NCBI GenBank assembly: GCA_964502175.1
Contig: CAZCVE010000025.1
Coordinates: forward strand, 54,878 to 118,877
Source of the DNA: JAFLCL01 sp964502175
Lineage (GTDB): Bacteria > Myxococcota_A > Polyangia > Polyangiales > Sandaracinaceae
Reading direction: 5' to 3'
DNA: 64,000 nucleotides
In this document: positions 44,715 through 53,862 of the stretch, piece after piece
Layout: each line of letters begins with the position of its first letter
Numbering within the stretch: the stretch's first letter is position 1
Made by a program: the position numbers and the translations under genes
The notes under the pieces: generated by a model
Seen by the model: the letters and a program-made list of their open reading frames with translations, nothing else
Told to the model about the DNA's origin: nothing
Databases searched by the model: none

Positions 44715-45305
44715 TCACTCCGCGGGCAGCCCACGCAGCGCGTCGAACACGTGGTTCTCCGTCCAGCGCTGCATGAGGCCCGACACGGCGGACAGCGTCA
44801 TCTGCTCGAAGCCTTCGCCCAGAGTCCGGTACGCGCGCTCGCTCACGCCGTTGCCGGCGAACGTGAACACGTAGTCGCTCGCCTCGGACGGTCGGATGGC
44901 GAACGCCCACTGCAGGCGCAGCTCCGTGTAGACCAAGTTCCCCACCGGAAGGTCGTGCGCGTCCACGCCATCGACGCGCACGTCGGCGACGTAGCAGGGC
45001 TCCCCGCTGCTGGGTCGTTCCGCGACGATGACGACGTCGGTGAAGTACGGGCGCAGCGTCCTACGCAGCGTCTCGCCGAAGAACGCCTGGAACGAGATCA
45101 CGGAGTGTGGCGAGTTGCGGATGGGGAACGCGTCCGGCACGTCGGCCGGCGTCATCACCACGTAGAGCGGGCGGGGCAGCGGGCTGGCCACCATGAGCGT
45201 GGGCGGGTTCACCACGTTCCGGCTGAGGTCCGCGGTGACCGCACAGCCGCTCGCGAAGAGCAGTGCGATCGAGAGGAGGTGGGCTCGCCACGGACGGCTC
45301 GTCAT
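44715..45305 (-). CDS. Hypothetical lipoprotein
   Basis: A 196-residue lipoprotein (MTSRPWRAHLLSIALLFASGC). It contains 'PLPRPLYVVMTPADVPDAFP', 'FFGETLRRTLRPYFTDVVIVAE' and 'LRLQWAFAI', a pattern like the outer-membrane-lipoprotein-sorting YajG-type fold, but identity is uncertain. It starts 88 bases from the divergent lipocalin-like gene and ends 7 bases before the phosphoesterase. Confidence 0.6.
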   Translation of the reverse strand: MTSRPWRAHLLSIALLFASGCAVTADLSRNVVNPPTLMVASPLPRPLYVVMTPADVPDAFPIRNSPHSVISFQAFFGETLRRTLRPYFTDVVIVAERPSSGEPCYVADVRVDGVDAHDLPVGNLVYTELRLQWAFAIRPSEASDYVFTFAGNGVSERAYRTLGEGFEQMTLSAVSGLMQRWTENHVFDALRGLPAE

Positions 45306-45393
45306 CCCGAAACGTCTAGCATCGCGCGCGTCGAGCCCGCAACGCCCGCCCTGACGTCGGACGTCATGGTCGCGCGCTCCCACGTGCGCGACG

Positions 45394-46425
45394 ATGCACC
45401 GCATGAACGCAGACGCGAGCGCGCAGTGGAACGGATGTCGGTTCGACGCGAGCTCGCGGCGGGGCGCGTACGAGAGCTGGTTCTGTCGCGCGAACCACCC
45501 GAGCCGTCCGCTCGCGTTCTGGATCCGCTACACGATCTTCTCGCCGCGCGGGCGACCGACGGACGCGATCGGCGAGCTCTGGGCGGTGTGGTTCGACGGG
45601 GAGCGCGGCACGATCGTCGCGGTGAAGGAAGAGCACCCGCTCGGTGCGTGCAGCTTCTCGAAGGATGCGCTCGAGGCCCGCGTCCGAGAGGCTCGCCTCG
45701 ATCACGCGACGCTCGAGGGGAGCGCGTCGCGCGCAGACCATCGCATCGCGTGGTCGCTCGCGTATGCGTCGAGCGCGAGGCCGCTCTTGCTGCTGCCCGA
45801 GCGCATGTACGCGGGCGCGTTCCCCAAGGCCAAGGCGCTCGTGCCCGCGCCGCTCGCGCGCTTCGACGGTCACCTCGCGATCGACGGCGAGCGCGTGTCG
45901 ATCGACGGATGGATCGGGTCGCAGAACCACAACTGGGGCAGCGAGCACACCGCGCGCTATGCGTGGGGCCAGGTCGCTGGCTTCGACGAAGCACCAGATG
46001 CGTTCTTCGAGATCACGACCGCGAGGGTGAGGGTGGGGCCCGTGCTGACGCCGACGATGACCGTGCTCGCGCTGAGGCTCGGCGACGAAGAGCTGCGGCT
46101 GTCGTCCATCCCCACCGCGCTGCGCGCGCGCGCGCAGTACACGACGCGGCCAGGCGCACCGCTCGAGTGGACGTTCGCGTCTCGCGCGGACGGTGTCTCG
46201 ATCGAAGGCACGATCACGGCGCCGCGGAGCGCGTTCGTCGCGCTGCCGTACGGCAATCCGCCGGGCGGTACGAAGACGTGCCTCAACTCGAAGCTCGCGC
46301 GCTGCACGCTGCGCGTGGAGCGACCGGGACGCGCGGCGATCACCCTCTCGACGGAGGTGCGCGCCGCGTTCGAGATCCTCGGAGACGATCCTGCGCCGCC
46401 GGACCTCGCGCGCCTGCCGCGCTGA
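45394..46425 (+). CDS. AttH/CrtC-like lipocalin-fold protein
   Basis: A 343-residue protein without signal peptide. 'RGAYESWFCRANHPSRPLAFWIRYTIFSP', 'VSIDGWIGSQNHNWGSEHTARYAWGQVAGFD' and 'GTITAPRSAFVALPYGNPPGGTKTCLNSKLA' match the tandem-lipocalin AttH/CrtC/tocopherol-cyclase-like group, including a conserved N-H-N-W-G loop. It may bind or modify lipids. Start 45394 or 45403. Confidence 0.65.
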   Translation: MHRMNADASAQWNGCRFDASSRRGAYESWFCRANHPSRPLAFWIRYTIFSPRGRPTDAIGELWAVWFDGERGTIVAVKEEHPLGACSFSKDALEARVREARLDHATLEGSASRADHRIAWSLAYASSARPLLLLPERMYAGAFPKAKALVPAPLARFDGHLAIDGERVSIDGWIGSQNHNWGSEHTARYAWGQVAGFDEAPDAFFEITTARVRVGPVLTPTMTVLALRLGDEELRLSSIPTALRARAQYTTRPGAPLEWTFASRADGVSIEGTITAPRSAFVALPYGNPPGGTKTCLNSKLARCTLRVERPGRAAITLSTEVRAAFEILGDDPAPPDLARLPR

Positions 46426-46434
46426 GGCGGACGA

Positions 46435-47190
46435 TCACGGCGAGCCGGTGACCTCGCGGACGAAGCGCGCGGTGCCTTCGGAGACGCCGAGCGTGACCTC
46501 GTGTCCTCCGTCGAACGCGTCGAAGCGCACGTCGAGGCCCGCGCGCTCGAGCGCACCTCGCAGATCTTCGGCGCGCTCGAACGGGAGCACGTCGTCCGAG
46601 CGTCCGTGCGCGACCCGCACGCGGAGGCCTCGACGCGAGGCCAGGTGGGGGACGAGCTCTCGTTCGTCCATCAGCGTGCTGCTGAGCAGGATGAGGCCCG
46701 CGAGCGGACGTGGATCGTGCGCGGCGAGATCGAGCGCGAGGAGCGCGCCTTGCGAGAAGCCTCCGAGCACGACGCGATCGCTCGAGCTCGTGTGCTGATC
46801 GAGGAACGCCGAGAGCCCACGCTGCGCCTCGCGCACGCCGTCGAGGTGTTGGTGACGCAGGTCGTGGAAGTCGTGCGGGAAGATCCACCACGCGCGTCCA
46901 CCTTCGGGGCCGACGGGTGGATGCGTGAGCAGCGGCGCTCGCGGCAGCAGCACGCGCGCGCCCGCGGGCAGGTCGGTGCGCTCGGCGAAGCCGGTGAGAT
47001 CCTCGGGACGCGAGCCGTAGCCGTGAACGAGCACGATCACGACGGGTCCCGGTCCGCCGAGCTCGAGGTGGGGCGCGACGGGATCCGCGCTCGCGACGGG
47101 CGCAGGCGCGACGGGTGTCGGCGTGTTGGCGACGCTGCACGACGACGCCAGGACGAGGGCGACACCAACGACTCGCGGCAAGCCAGTCAC
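46435..47190 (-). CDS. Phospholipase/carboxylesterase-type alpha/beta-hydrolase
   Basis: A 251-residue exported hydrolase with a lipoprotein-like signal (ALVLASSCS). Catalytic triad: Ser in 'GGFSQGALLALDLA', Asp in 'HGRSDDVLPF', His in 'FDGGHEV'. The oxyanion loop is 'VLVHGYGSRPEDL'. It is similar to short carboxylesterases (YpfH/Est type). GTG start at 47190. It is divergent from the large MopE-like gene by 68 bases. Confidence 0.85.
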   Translation of the reverse strand: MTGLPRVVGVALVLASSCSVANTPTPVAPAPVASADPVAPHLELGGPGPVVIVLVHGYGSRPEDLTGFAERTDLPAGARVLLPRAPLLTHPPVGPEGGRAWWIFPHDFHDLRHQHLDGVREAQRGLSAFLDQHTSSSDRVVLGGFSQGALLALDLAAHDPRPLAGLILLSSTLMDERELVPHLASRRGLRVRVAHGRSDDVLPFERAEDLRGALERAGLDVRFDAFDGGHEVTLGVSEGTARFVREVTGSP

Positions 47191-47258
47191 GGCCGGCTTC
47201 TAGCTCGACCCCACGTGTCGGGCTCGACGCGACCCGTGCCCTCTTCTAGCCTTGGCCC

Positions 47259-50222
47259 ATGGCGAGCTTTCGAGCGGGACGGTCGACTTGCGTGTGGATG
47301 GCAGTGGGGATGGCGGTGACGGTGGCCGCGTGCCAGCGGGAAGGCACGGGCATCCCCGACGCGGCCGCGGACTCGAACCTCTACGATTCGTTGCCGTTCG
47401 TGCGCCCGGACACGGGACCGGTCGACGCGTTCGCGCCGGACTCGGGACCCTCGTCCGGTCTCCAGTGCGAGTCGTGCGCGACGAACGAGGACTGCCAGGG
47501 GGAGGCCTTCTGCGTCGAGATCGGTGACGGGCAGAACGTCTGCCTCACGACCTGCGATCGCGACATCCCCGATTGTCCGCGCAACTTCGAGTGCCTCGAC
47601 AACCTCGCCACCGGGTCCGAAGACCCGCTCTGCACGCCCGTGGGTACGCGCTGCTGCGTCGACGCGGACGGCGACGATCGCGGTGTGGGCGTGGGCTGCC
47701 GCGGGCTCGACTGCGACGACTCGGATCCGGAGGCGTACTTCGACGCGCGCGAGCAGTGCAACGAGGTGGACGACGACTGCGACGGCATGGTCGACGAGAT
47801 GAACCCCGAAGGCGGCCTCACGTGCTTCACCGGCATGACGGGCGCGTGCTCCGCGGGCGCGACGATCTGCGAAGCGGGCGAGCTCGTCTGTCGCCCGGCC
47901 GCGTCGTCGATCGACGAGGTGTGCAACGGCGTCGACGACGACTGCGACGCCAACGTCGACGAGGACGACATGGGCCGCGCGCTCACGCGTCCTTGCTACG
48001 AAGGACCGGCCGGCACCGAGGGCATGGGCGCGTGTACGCCTGGCGTGCAGACGTGCGCCGGCGGCGAGTACCGCACCTGCATCGGTCAGATCACGCCGCT
48101 CGTCGAGGACTGCGACAACGTCGACGACGACTGCGATGGCGACATCGACAACGGCAACCCGGGCGGCGGCTTCGGCTGCATCTCGAGCTCTCCGGGCGTG
48201 TGCAGCGAGGGCACCACGCAGTGCCGCGCGGGCGTCATCTCCTGTGTCGGCACGATCGCTCCCGGCGCGAACGCCGAGATCTGCGACGATTTCGACAACG
48301 ACTGCGACGGCACGGTGAACGAGGGCTTCCCGGGCCTCGGCACGGCGTGCATCGTGGGCATGGGCGCGTGTCGTCGCGGCGGCGTGACGGTGTGCAACGC
48401 GGCTGACCGGACGGCGGCACCGCGCTGCGACGTCGCAGCCGGAATGGCGACGACCGAGACGTGCAACTTCGTCGACGACGACTGCGATGGCGACACCGAC
48501 GAGGGCTTCGCCGACGCGAGCGGTCGCTACACGCTGGTCACCGCGTGCGGGGCGTGCGGCAACGACTGCAACCTCGGCTGGCCCGGCGGGCCTGCGGCGT
48601 TCCACGTCACGCCGACGTGCACCTCGTCGGGCTCGTCCTCGAGCTGCGGCTACACGTGCGAGGCGGGCTGGGGCGATGCGGATCGCATCCGCGAGAACGG
48701 CTGTGAGTTCTTCGCCGAGGCCACCACCATCTACGTCGCCACGCCGGCCAACGGCGGCGTCGACAACGCGACGTGCGGCGCATGGAACGCGCCCTGCGCA
48801 TCGGTGAACGGCGGCATCGCCCGCGCGATCGGCCTCGGTCGCACGCGCGTCCGCGTGTCCGAGGGCCTCTACATCGAGAACGTCGCGATGCTGAACGGCA
48901 TCTCGGTGCTCGGCGGCCACAGCGCAGTGAACTGGGTGCGCAACCCGCTCATCTACGGAACCATCCTCCGCGGCGCGAACACGGCGATCGGCGCCGGCGG
49001 CGCGAACGATCGCATCGTCGTCGCGGCAGTGAACATCAACATGACGACCGAGTTCAGCGGCTTCTCGGTCGAGGCGCTGCCCGCGCTGACGGCCGGCAAC
49101 TCGATCGGCATCTACGTGCGTGACTCGACGAACGCGCTGACGATCCAGGACAACATCGTGACGGCGGGCTCCGGCGGAAACGGCGGCGACGGAGCGAGCG
49201 GCGCCTCGGGCGCGGCCGGCACCAACGGCGGCAACGGGACGAACGCCGTTCGCCTCGGGTGCAGCTCCGCGGCGATCGGTCCGGGCGGCCCCGGATCCAA
49301 CTTCTGCGGTGGAACGAGCGCAGGCGGCGGCTCGGGCGGCAGCGGCACGCGTCCGGCTCCGTTCGGACCGTCGGGCGCGGGATCGCCCGGCACGGGCCCA
49401 CTCCCGGGCACGGGCGGACGCGCAGGTGCTCACATGCAGGGCACGGGAAGCAGCTCGTGCATCGTGGGCACGGGCACCTCGACTGACGCCCTGCCTGGCG
49501 AATCTGGCTTCCGCGGCAACGACGGCACGGGCGGCGGCGGTGCTGGTTCGACCCCCTCCATCGCCGCCAACCAGTTGCGTGCGGCCGCGGGATCCGCCGG
49601 AAGCGCGGCGACCGCGGGCAGCGGCGGCGGCGGTGGCGGCTCGCCCGGCGGCGTCAACGCGGACTCCGGCGCGTACTGTCTCTTCCCGCCGAGCGGCGGC
49701 GGCGGCGGCGCGGGCGGTTGCGCGGGTACGCCTGGCGGCGGCGGCCCAGGTGGCGGTGCGAGCTTCGCGATCTTCGTCCTCCACACGTCGACGCCGACGG
49801 CTGCGACCATGCCGCGCCTGCTCCGCAACACGCTTCGTCGAAGCACCGGCGGCCGCGGCGGCGACGGCGGCATCGGCGGCGGCGGTGGCTCGGGCGGCGC
49901 GGGCGGCGCGGGCGGCATCAACCCGCCGGGCGCATGGGACACGTACTCGTTCTGTCTGAGCGGCGGCGGCGGTGGTGGCGACGGCGGGCGCGGCGGTCAC
50001 GCGGGCGGCGGTGGCGGCGGCGGCGGCGGCGCCTCGTACGACATCTGGATCACCAGGCCTGGCGCGGCTGCGCCCGACCTCTCTACGAACACGTACGCGA
50101 CGCCCGCCGGCACCAACACCGGCGGCGCCGGAGGTACGGGCGGCAACTCGAGCAACACGACGACGGGCATCGGCGCCGCCGGTGCGGCGGGCCTCTTCGG
50201 CAACACCCGCGTCGGTACCTGA
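47259..50222 (+). CDS. Large MopE-repeat and glycine-rich lipoprotein
   Basis: A 987-residue protein with a lipoprotein signal (GMAVTVAAC). The N-terminal 450 residues hold at least six MopE-like repeats ('CNEVDDDCDGMVDE', 'CNGVDDDCDANVDE', 'CDNVDDDCDGDIDN', 'CDDFDNDCDGTVNE', 'CNFVDDDCDGDTDE') with paired Cys and Asp, like those proposed for copper/calcium binding. Then comes a DUF1565/pectate-lyase-like beta-helix part ('ATTIYVATPANGG', 'GISVLGGHSA'). From about residue 640 to the end there are Gly/Ala-rich spans with GGxGG repeats. Exported surface or matrix protein; no catalytic motif seen. Confidence 0.85.
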   Translation: MASFRAGRSTCVWMAVGMAVTVAACQREGTGIPDAAADSNLYDSLPFVRPDTGPVDAFAPDSGPSSGLQCESCATNEDCQGEAFCVEIGDGQNVCLTTCDRDIPDCPRNFECLDNLATGSEDPLCTPVGTRCCVDADGDDRGVGVGCRGLDCDDSDPEAYFDAREQCNEVDDDCDGMVDEMNPEGGLTCFTGMTGACSAGATICEAGELVCRPAASSIDEVCNGVDDDCDANVDEDDMGRALTRPCYEGPAGTEGMGACTPGVQTCAGGEYRTCIGQITPLVEDCDNVDDDCDGDIDNGNPGGGFGCISSSPGVCSEGTTQCRAGVISCVGTIAPGANAEICDDFDNDCDGTVNEGFPGLGTACIVGMGACRRGGVTVCNAADRTAAPRCDVAAGMATTETCNFVDDDCDGDTDEGFADASGRYTLVTACGACGNDCNLGWPGGPAAFHVTPTCTSSGSSSSCGYTCEAGWGDADRIRENGCEFFAEATTIYVATPANGGVDNATCGAWNAPCASVNGGIARAIGLGRTRVRVSEGLYIENVAMLNGISVLGGHSAVNWVRNPLIYGTILRGANTAIGAGGANDRIVVAAVNINMTTEFSGFSVEALPALTAGNSIGIYVRDSTNALTIQDNIVTAGSGGNGGDGASGASGAAGTNGGNGTNAVRLGCSSAAIGPGGPGSNFCGGTSAGGGSGGSGTRPAPFGPSGAGSPGTGPLPGTGGRAGAHMQGTGSSSCIVGTGTSTDALPGESGFRGNDGTGGGGAGSTPSIAANQLRAAAGSAGSAATAGSGGGGGGSPGGVNADSGAYCLFPPSGGGGGAGGCAGTPGGGGPGGGASFAIFVLHTSTPTAATMPRLLRNTLRRSTGGRGGDGGIGGGGGSGGAGGAGGINPPGAWDTYSFCLSGGGGGGDGGRGGHAGGGGGGGGGASYDIWITRPGAAAPDLSTNTYATPAGTNTGGAGGTGGNSSNTTTGIGAAGAAGLFGNTRVGT

Positions 50223-50223
50223 G

Positions 50224-50423
50224 CTCGTCGGGCGAGTGGATCGCGGCGTCGTCGTTCCGTCAGCTCTCGACGGGCGACGCGTCGTGACGGCGTGCCACCA
50301 CGTCGCCAGCTGCGTTGCCTCCGCCGCGTCCTTCGCGCGGCCCGTGCCCGCGTGCGCGTGATCGGTCGCGTCTACGGGCGCGACGCGGCCTCGCTCGACG
50401 CCGCGGCGCGCAGCGCGACCTGA
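50224..50423 (+). pseudogene. Possible serine-protease fragment with frameshift
   Basis: The frame directly after the previous stop reads 'ALDGRRVVTACHHVASC', like a trypsin His motif, and ends at TGA 50359-50361. The next frame continues 'RVRVIGRVYGRDAASLDAAARSAT' to a stop at 50421-50423. Third positions are mostly G/C in the first part. There is no start codon. It could be a degraded fragment or chance. The rest of 50424-50624 shows no convincing gene. Confidence 0.25.
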
Positions 50424-50624
50424 GGATCCCAGCGGCGCATCCCGCTGGAGCTCGATCCCGAGTCGCTCGCAGCGTCGCGGCCAGCAGCACGTGCGTGATC
50501 GACGGGGACCGCCCGCCGATCCGTCCACGCGCGCTCGCTCGGGCGCGCACCGAATTCGCTCACCGCGCACCTCGCTCGGTGGGGCGGCGACGGCTCGCTC
50601 CGTCGTCGTGTCCGGAGACCGCTC

Positions 50625-52686
50625 ATGACCCGATCCCGACAGTCTCTCTCGCAGCTCCGAAACCTCGGCATCGTCGCCCACGTCGACGCCGGGAAGACCA
50701 CGCTCACCGAGCGCGTGCTCTTCTACGCCGGTCGCATCCGCGCGATCGGTGAGGTGCACGAAGGCAACACCACCACCGACTCCGATCCGCTCGAGCAGAA
50801 GCACGGCATCACGATCCGCGCGGCTGCGGTGGGCTGCGCGTGGCGCGGGCATCCGCTCACGCTCCTCGACACCCCGGGCCACCTCGACTTCACGCTCGAA
50901 GTGGAGCGCAGCCTCCGCGTGCTCGACGGCGCGGTGGTGGTGCTCGACGGCGCGCGCGGCGTCGAGCCGCAGACCGAGACCGTCTGGCGACAAGCCGACG
51001 ATCACGGCGTGCCGCGCATCGTGTTCGTCAACAAGCTCGATCGACCGGGCGCGAGCTTCGAGCGCGCGTGCAGCTCGATCGAAGAGCGCCTCGGCGCGCG
51101 TGTGCTGCCCGTCGTCCTCCCGCGGTACGACGCGAGCGGCGCGCTCGTCGGCGTGCTCGACGTCCTGCGTCGCGTGGCGCTCTCGTTCGAGGGCGCGCAC
51201 GGCCGCGAGGTGCGCGAGCACCCGCTCGACGAGACGGACGCGACGAGCGTTCGGCTCGCGCGCGAGCAGCTCGCCGACGCGTGCGCGTCGATCGACGATG
51301 CGTTTCTCACCGAGCACCTCGAGCGAGGTGAGGCGTCGATCGAGCGCTTCGTGGCCGCGATCCGCGCGGGCACGATCGCGCGTCGCTTCGTCCCCGCGCT
51401 CGCGGGCGCGGCGTACGCCGATCTGGGCGTCCAGCCGCTCCTCGACGCGATCGTCGACTACCTCCCCTCGCCGCTCGATCGCGATGCCGTCACCGACGTC
51501 GTGACCGGCGCGAGGCACCCACCCGACCCGCGCGCGCCTCGTGGCGCTCGCGTTCAAGACGACGATCGACGCGCACGGTGCGCGGAGCTTCGTGCGCGTC
51601 TACGCCGGCACCTTGAGCAAGGGCGCCGAGGTGTGGCTCGCGCGCGAAGGCCGCACGCTCCGCGTCGGTCGGCTCGTGCGTCTCTTCGCCGACGAGGTGG
51701 AGGAGATCAGCGAGGCGCACGCCGGTGAGGTCTGCGCGATCGTCTCGGGCCGCATCGGCCTCGGCGAGACGCTGTCGTCTCCCGACACACGCACCGTGCT
51801 CGACGCGCTCCGCATCCCGGAGCCGGTGGTCACGGTCGCGATCGAGCCGCGCGAGCGGGGCGATCGCGAGCGCCTTCCGATCGCGATCGGGACGCTCTCG
51901 CTCGAAGATCCTTCGCTGCGCGTCCACACGGATCCCGAGACCGGACAGACGCTCCTCTCCGGCTTGGGCGAGCTGCACGTCGCCGTGGCGATCGAGCAGC
52001 TCGAGGCGAGGCACCGCGTGCACGTGCGCGCGGGCGAGCCTCGCGTCGCCTACCGCGAGACGATCACGACCGCACACGAGCTCGAGCACCGCCACGCCAA
52101 GCAGTCGGGCGGTCCGGGTCAGTTCGCCGTCGTGCGTCTGCGCGTCGCTCCGCGCGAGGCGGGCGCGGGCTTCCGCTTCGTCGACGACGTGCGTCAGGGA
52201 GAGATCCCGCGCGCGTACGTGCGAGGCGTGGAGCTCGGCGTGCGTCGCGCGCTCGGGTCCGGGCCGCTCTCGAAGAGCCCGGTCGTCGACGTCGAGGTGA
52301 CGTGCCTCGGCGGCGCCTACCACTCGAACGACTCCTCCGAGCTCGCGTTCGCCATCGCGAGCCAGGCGGCCACGACCCTCGCGCTCCGTCTCGCCGCGCC
52401 CGTGCTCCTCGAGCCCGTCGCGCAGCTGACGATCCGCTGCCCCGAAGGCGCCGTCGGCGCGCTCGTCTCCGAGCTCGCCCAGCGGCGGGGCCGCGTCCTC
52501 TCGATCGATGCGCTCTCCGCGCACGAGCACACCCTCTGCGCGACCGCGCCGCTCGCCGAGCTCTTCGGCTGGACGAGCCGCGCGCGCAGCCTGAGCAGCG
52601 GACGTGCGACGAGCACGCTCGAGGTCTCGGGCTTCGAGCGAGTTCCCGAGCGTTCGCTCGCGCGTGCTCTCGAGCGCGCTGCCTGA
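50625..52686 (+). pseudogene. fusA: EF-G-like translation GTPase gene broken by a one-base frameshift
   Basis: Two adjacent frames encode one EF-G. Frame one (50625 to about 51520, ATG start) has G1 AHVDAGKTT, G2 GITI, G3 DTPGHLD and G4 NKLD. Frame two, open from 51505, resumes at 'RLVALAFKTTIDAHGARSFVRVYAG' (domain II) through domains III-V to 52686. The span is 2062 bases, one more than a multiple of three, so a single extra base (or a loss of two) between 51505 and 51540 explains the break, in a CACCCACCCGACCCG stretch. The combined length (about 687 residues) is normal. It could be a sequencing or assembly error or a dead EF-G paralogue. Confidence 0.85.
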
Positions 52687-52692
52687 TCCGAC

Positions 52693-52730
52693 ACGCCCGC
52701 CTTCGAGCCGACGCTCGGGGGCGGGCGTTT
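52693..52730. terminator. Strong hairpin between EF-G-like and convergent gene
   Basis: Outer arms ACGCCCGCC (52693-52701) and GGCGGGCGT (52720-52728) are perfect complements. An inner CGAGC/GCTCG stem (52704-52717) sits between, and TTT follows. This serves as terminator for the plus-strand gene. Confidence 0.75.
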
Positions 52731-52740
52731 CGCCTTCGGG

Positions 52741-53775
52741 TCAGGGCGGCGTGAGCTGGAGCGTCACGAGCATCACCACGTCGGCGAGCTCCGCTTCGTC
52801 GCCAGCGCACACGACGCGCGGGACGTGCGGCTGTACGGCCTCGAAGAGCGCGCGCTCGCGATTGTCCGCGGGCCAGAGCACCGCGACGTGCGGAGCGCGC
52901 GCGGCCGGCCACGTCGACGACAGCTCCTCGAACGCGTGGCGCGTGTCGATCAACACGACACGCGCCCGCGGCATCTCGGCGAGCGAAGGGCCGACGACGA
53001 TCCGTCGACCCTCGAACTTCGCGCCGAGCACCGTGGTCAGCGTGTCGTCCGCGGTGACGACGGCGAGATCGATCAGATCGGTGCCCGTGTGAGAGCGCTG
53101 CGTGCCGCGGGCGTCGGGCTCGCTCGGCGGCCGCGGCGCGGGCGTCGCGGCGCGCGCGGGCGGCGTCGACTTCGTCGGCTTGAGGTGGCGTGGCCCGTGG
53201 AGGAGCGTGGGCGGGATGGGGATCGCGGCGCGCGCCGGAGGCACCGAGGGCAGATCGGGCCGCGAGACGGGCCTGAGCGACCGCACGACGGCAGACGGCA
53301 CGGCCGGCAGCGGCGCGACGGTCGGCGCGACGGACGGCGACGGCGCCTGAGTCGCCCCCTGAGACGCCCCCTGAGACACTGGCGTGGGCGTGTTCGGCCG
53401 CGTCGTCGAGGGTGGCGGCGACGGGCTGGGCGAGGGGCTCGTCGCGCGCGGCACCGACGTGTCGCGCTCCGAGCGGCGCATCATGATGAGCACCGGGCCG
53501 ATGCCTTCGATCACGGCGTCGGCGACCTCGCCTCCGAGCACCGCGGTGATCTCCGCGCGCAGCGAGCCGTTCGCGAAGTCTTCGAGATCGTCCGCGCGCT
53601 CGGGCGGCGCGTCGTAGCCGCCGTCGGCGAGCGCGTTCATCAGGATCTCGCTCGTGACCATCTCGGACGCGAACGCCTCGAGCGTCTCGCGCAGCGTGCG
53701 GCTCACGTTCGCGGACCAGGGCCCGGAGATCGGGCTCACGCCCGATGATTCCGGCCGGGTCTCTCTCGCGCGCAC
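52741..53775 (-). CDS. Hypothetical protein with Pro-rich linker and pseudo-receiver-like C-terminal domain
   Basis: A 344-residue protein. Residues about 25-110 form a helical N-terminal domain ('VSRTLRETLEAFASEMVTSEILMNALADGGY'). Residues 110-230 are a long Pro/Ser/Thr/Ala-rich linker. Residues 230-344 have 'DLAVVTADDTLTTVLGAKFEGRRIVVGPSLAEMPRARVVLIDTRHAFEELS', the strand order of a response-regulator fold without the phosphoacceptor Asp triad. GTG 53775 or TTG 53784 may be the start. Function unknown. Confidence 0.55.
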   Translation of the reverse strand: MRARETRPESSGVSPISGPWSANVSRTLRETLEAFASEMVTSEILMNALADGGYDAPPERADDLEDFANGSLRAEITAVLGGEVADAVIEGIGPVLIMMRRSERDTSVPRATSPSPSPSPPPSTTRPNTPTPVSQGASQGATQAPSPSVAPTVAPLPAVPSAVVRSLRPVSRPDLPSVPPARAAIPIPPTLLHGPRHLKPTKSTPPARAATPAPRPPSEPDARGTQRSHTGTDLIDLAVVTADDTLTTVLGAKFEGRRIVVGPSLAEMPRARVVLIDTRHAFEELSSTWPAARAPHVAVLWPADNRERALFEAVQPHVPRVVCAGDEAELADVVMLVTLQLTPP

Positions 53776-53862
53776 GGCGTCCAAGATAGCGGGTCGGCGA
53801 GGACAGGGAAAGACGGTGGGCCTCGAACCTCGCGTTGCGCGCCGTGCCCTCGAGGCCCGAAG

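Noticed and set aside
51505..51540. Programmed +1 frameshift in EF-G
   Set aside because: EF-G genes do not normally use one and no slippery site or stimulatory structure is clear; error or decay is more likely.
47187..51557. A minus-strand frame of 1456 codons across the large lipoprotein and EF-G-like genes
   Set aside because: High GC makes antisense frames open; this one is Arg/Ala-rich without domains and covers confident plus-strand genes.
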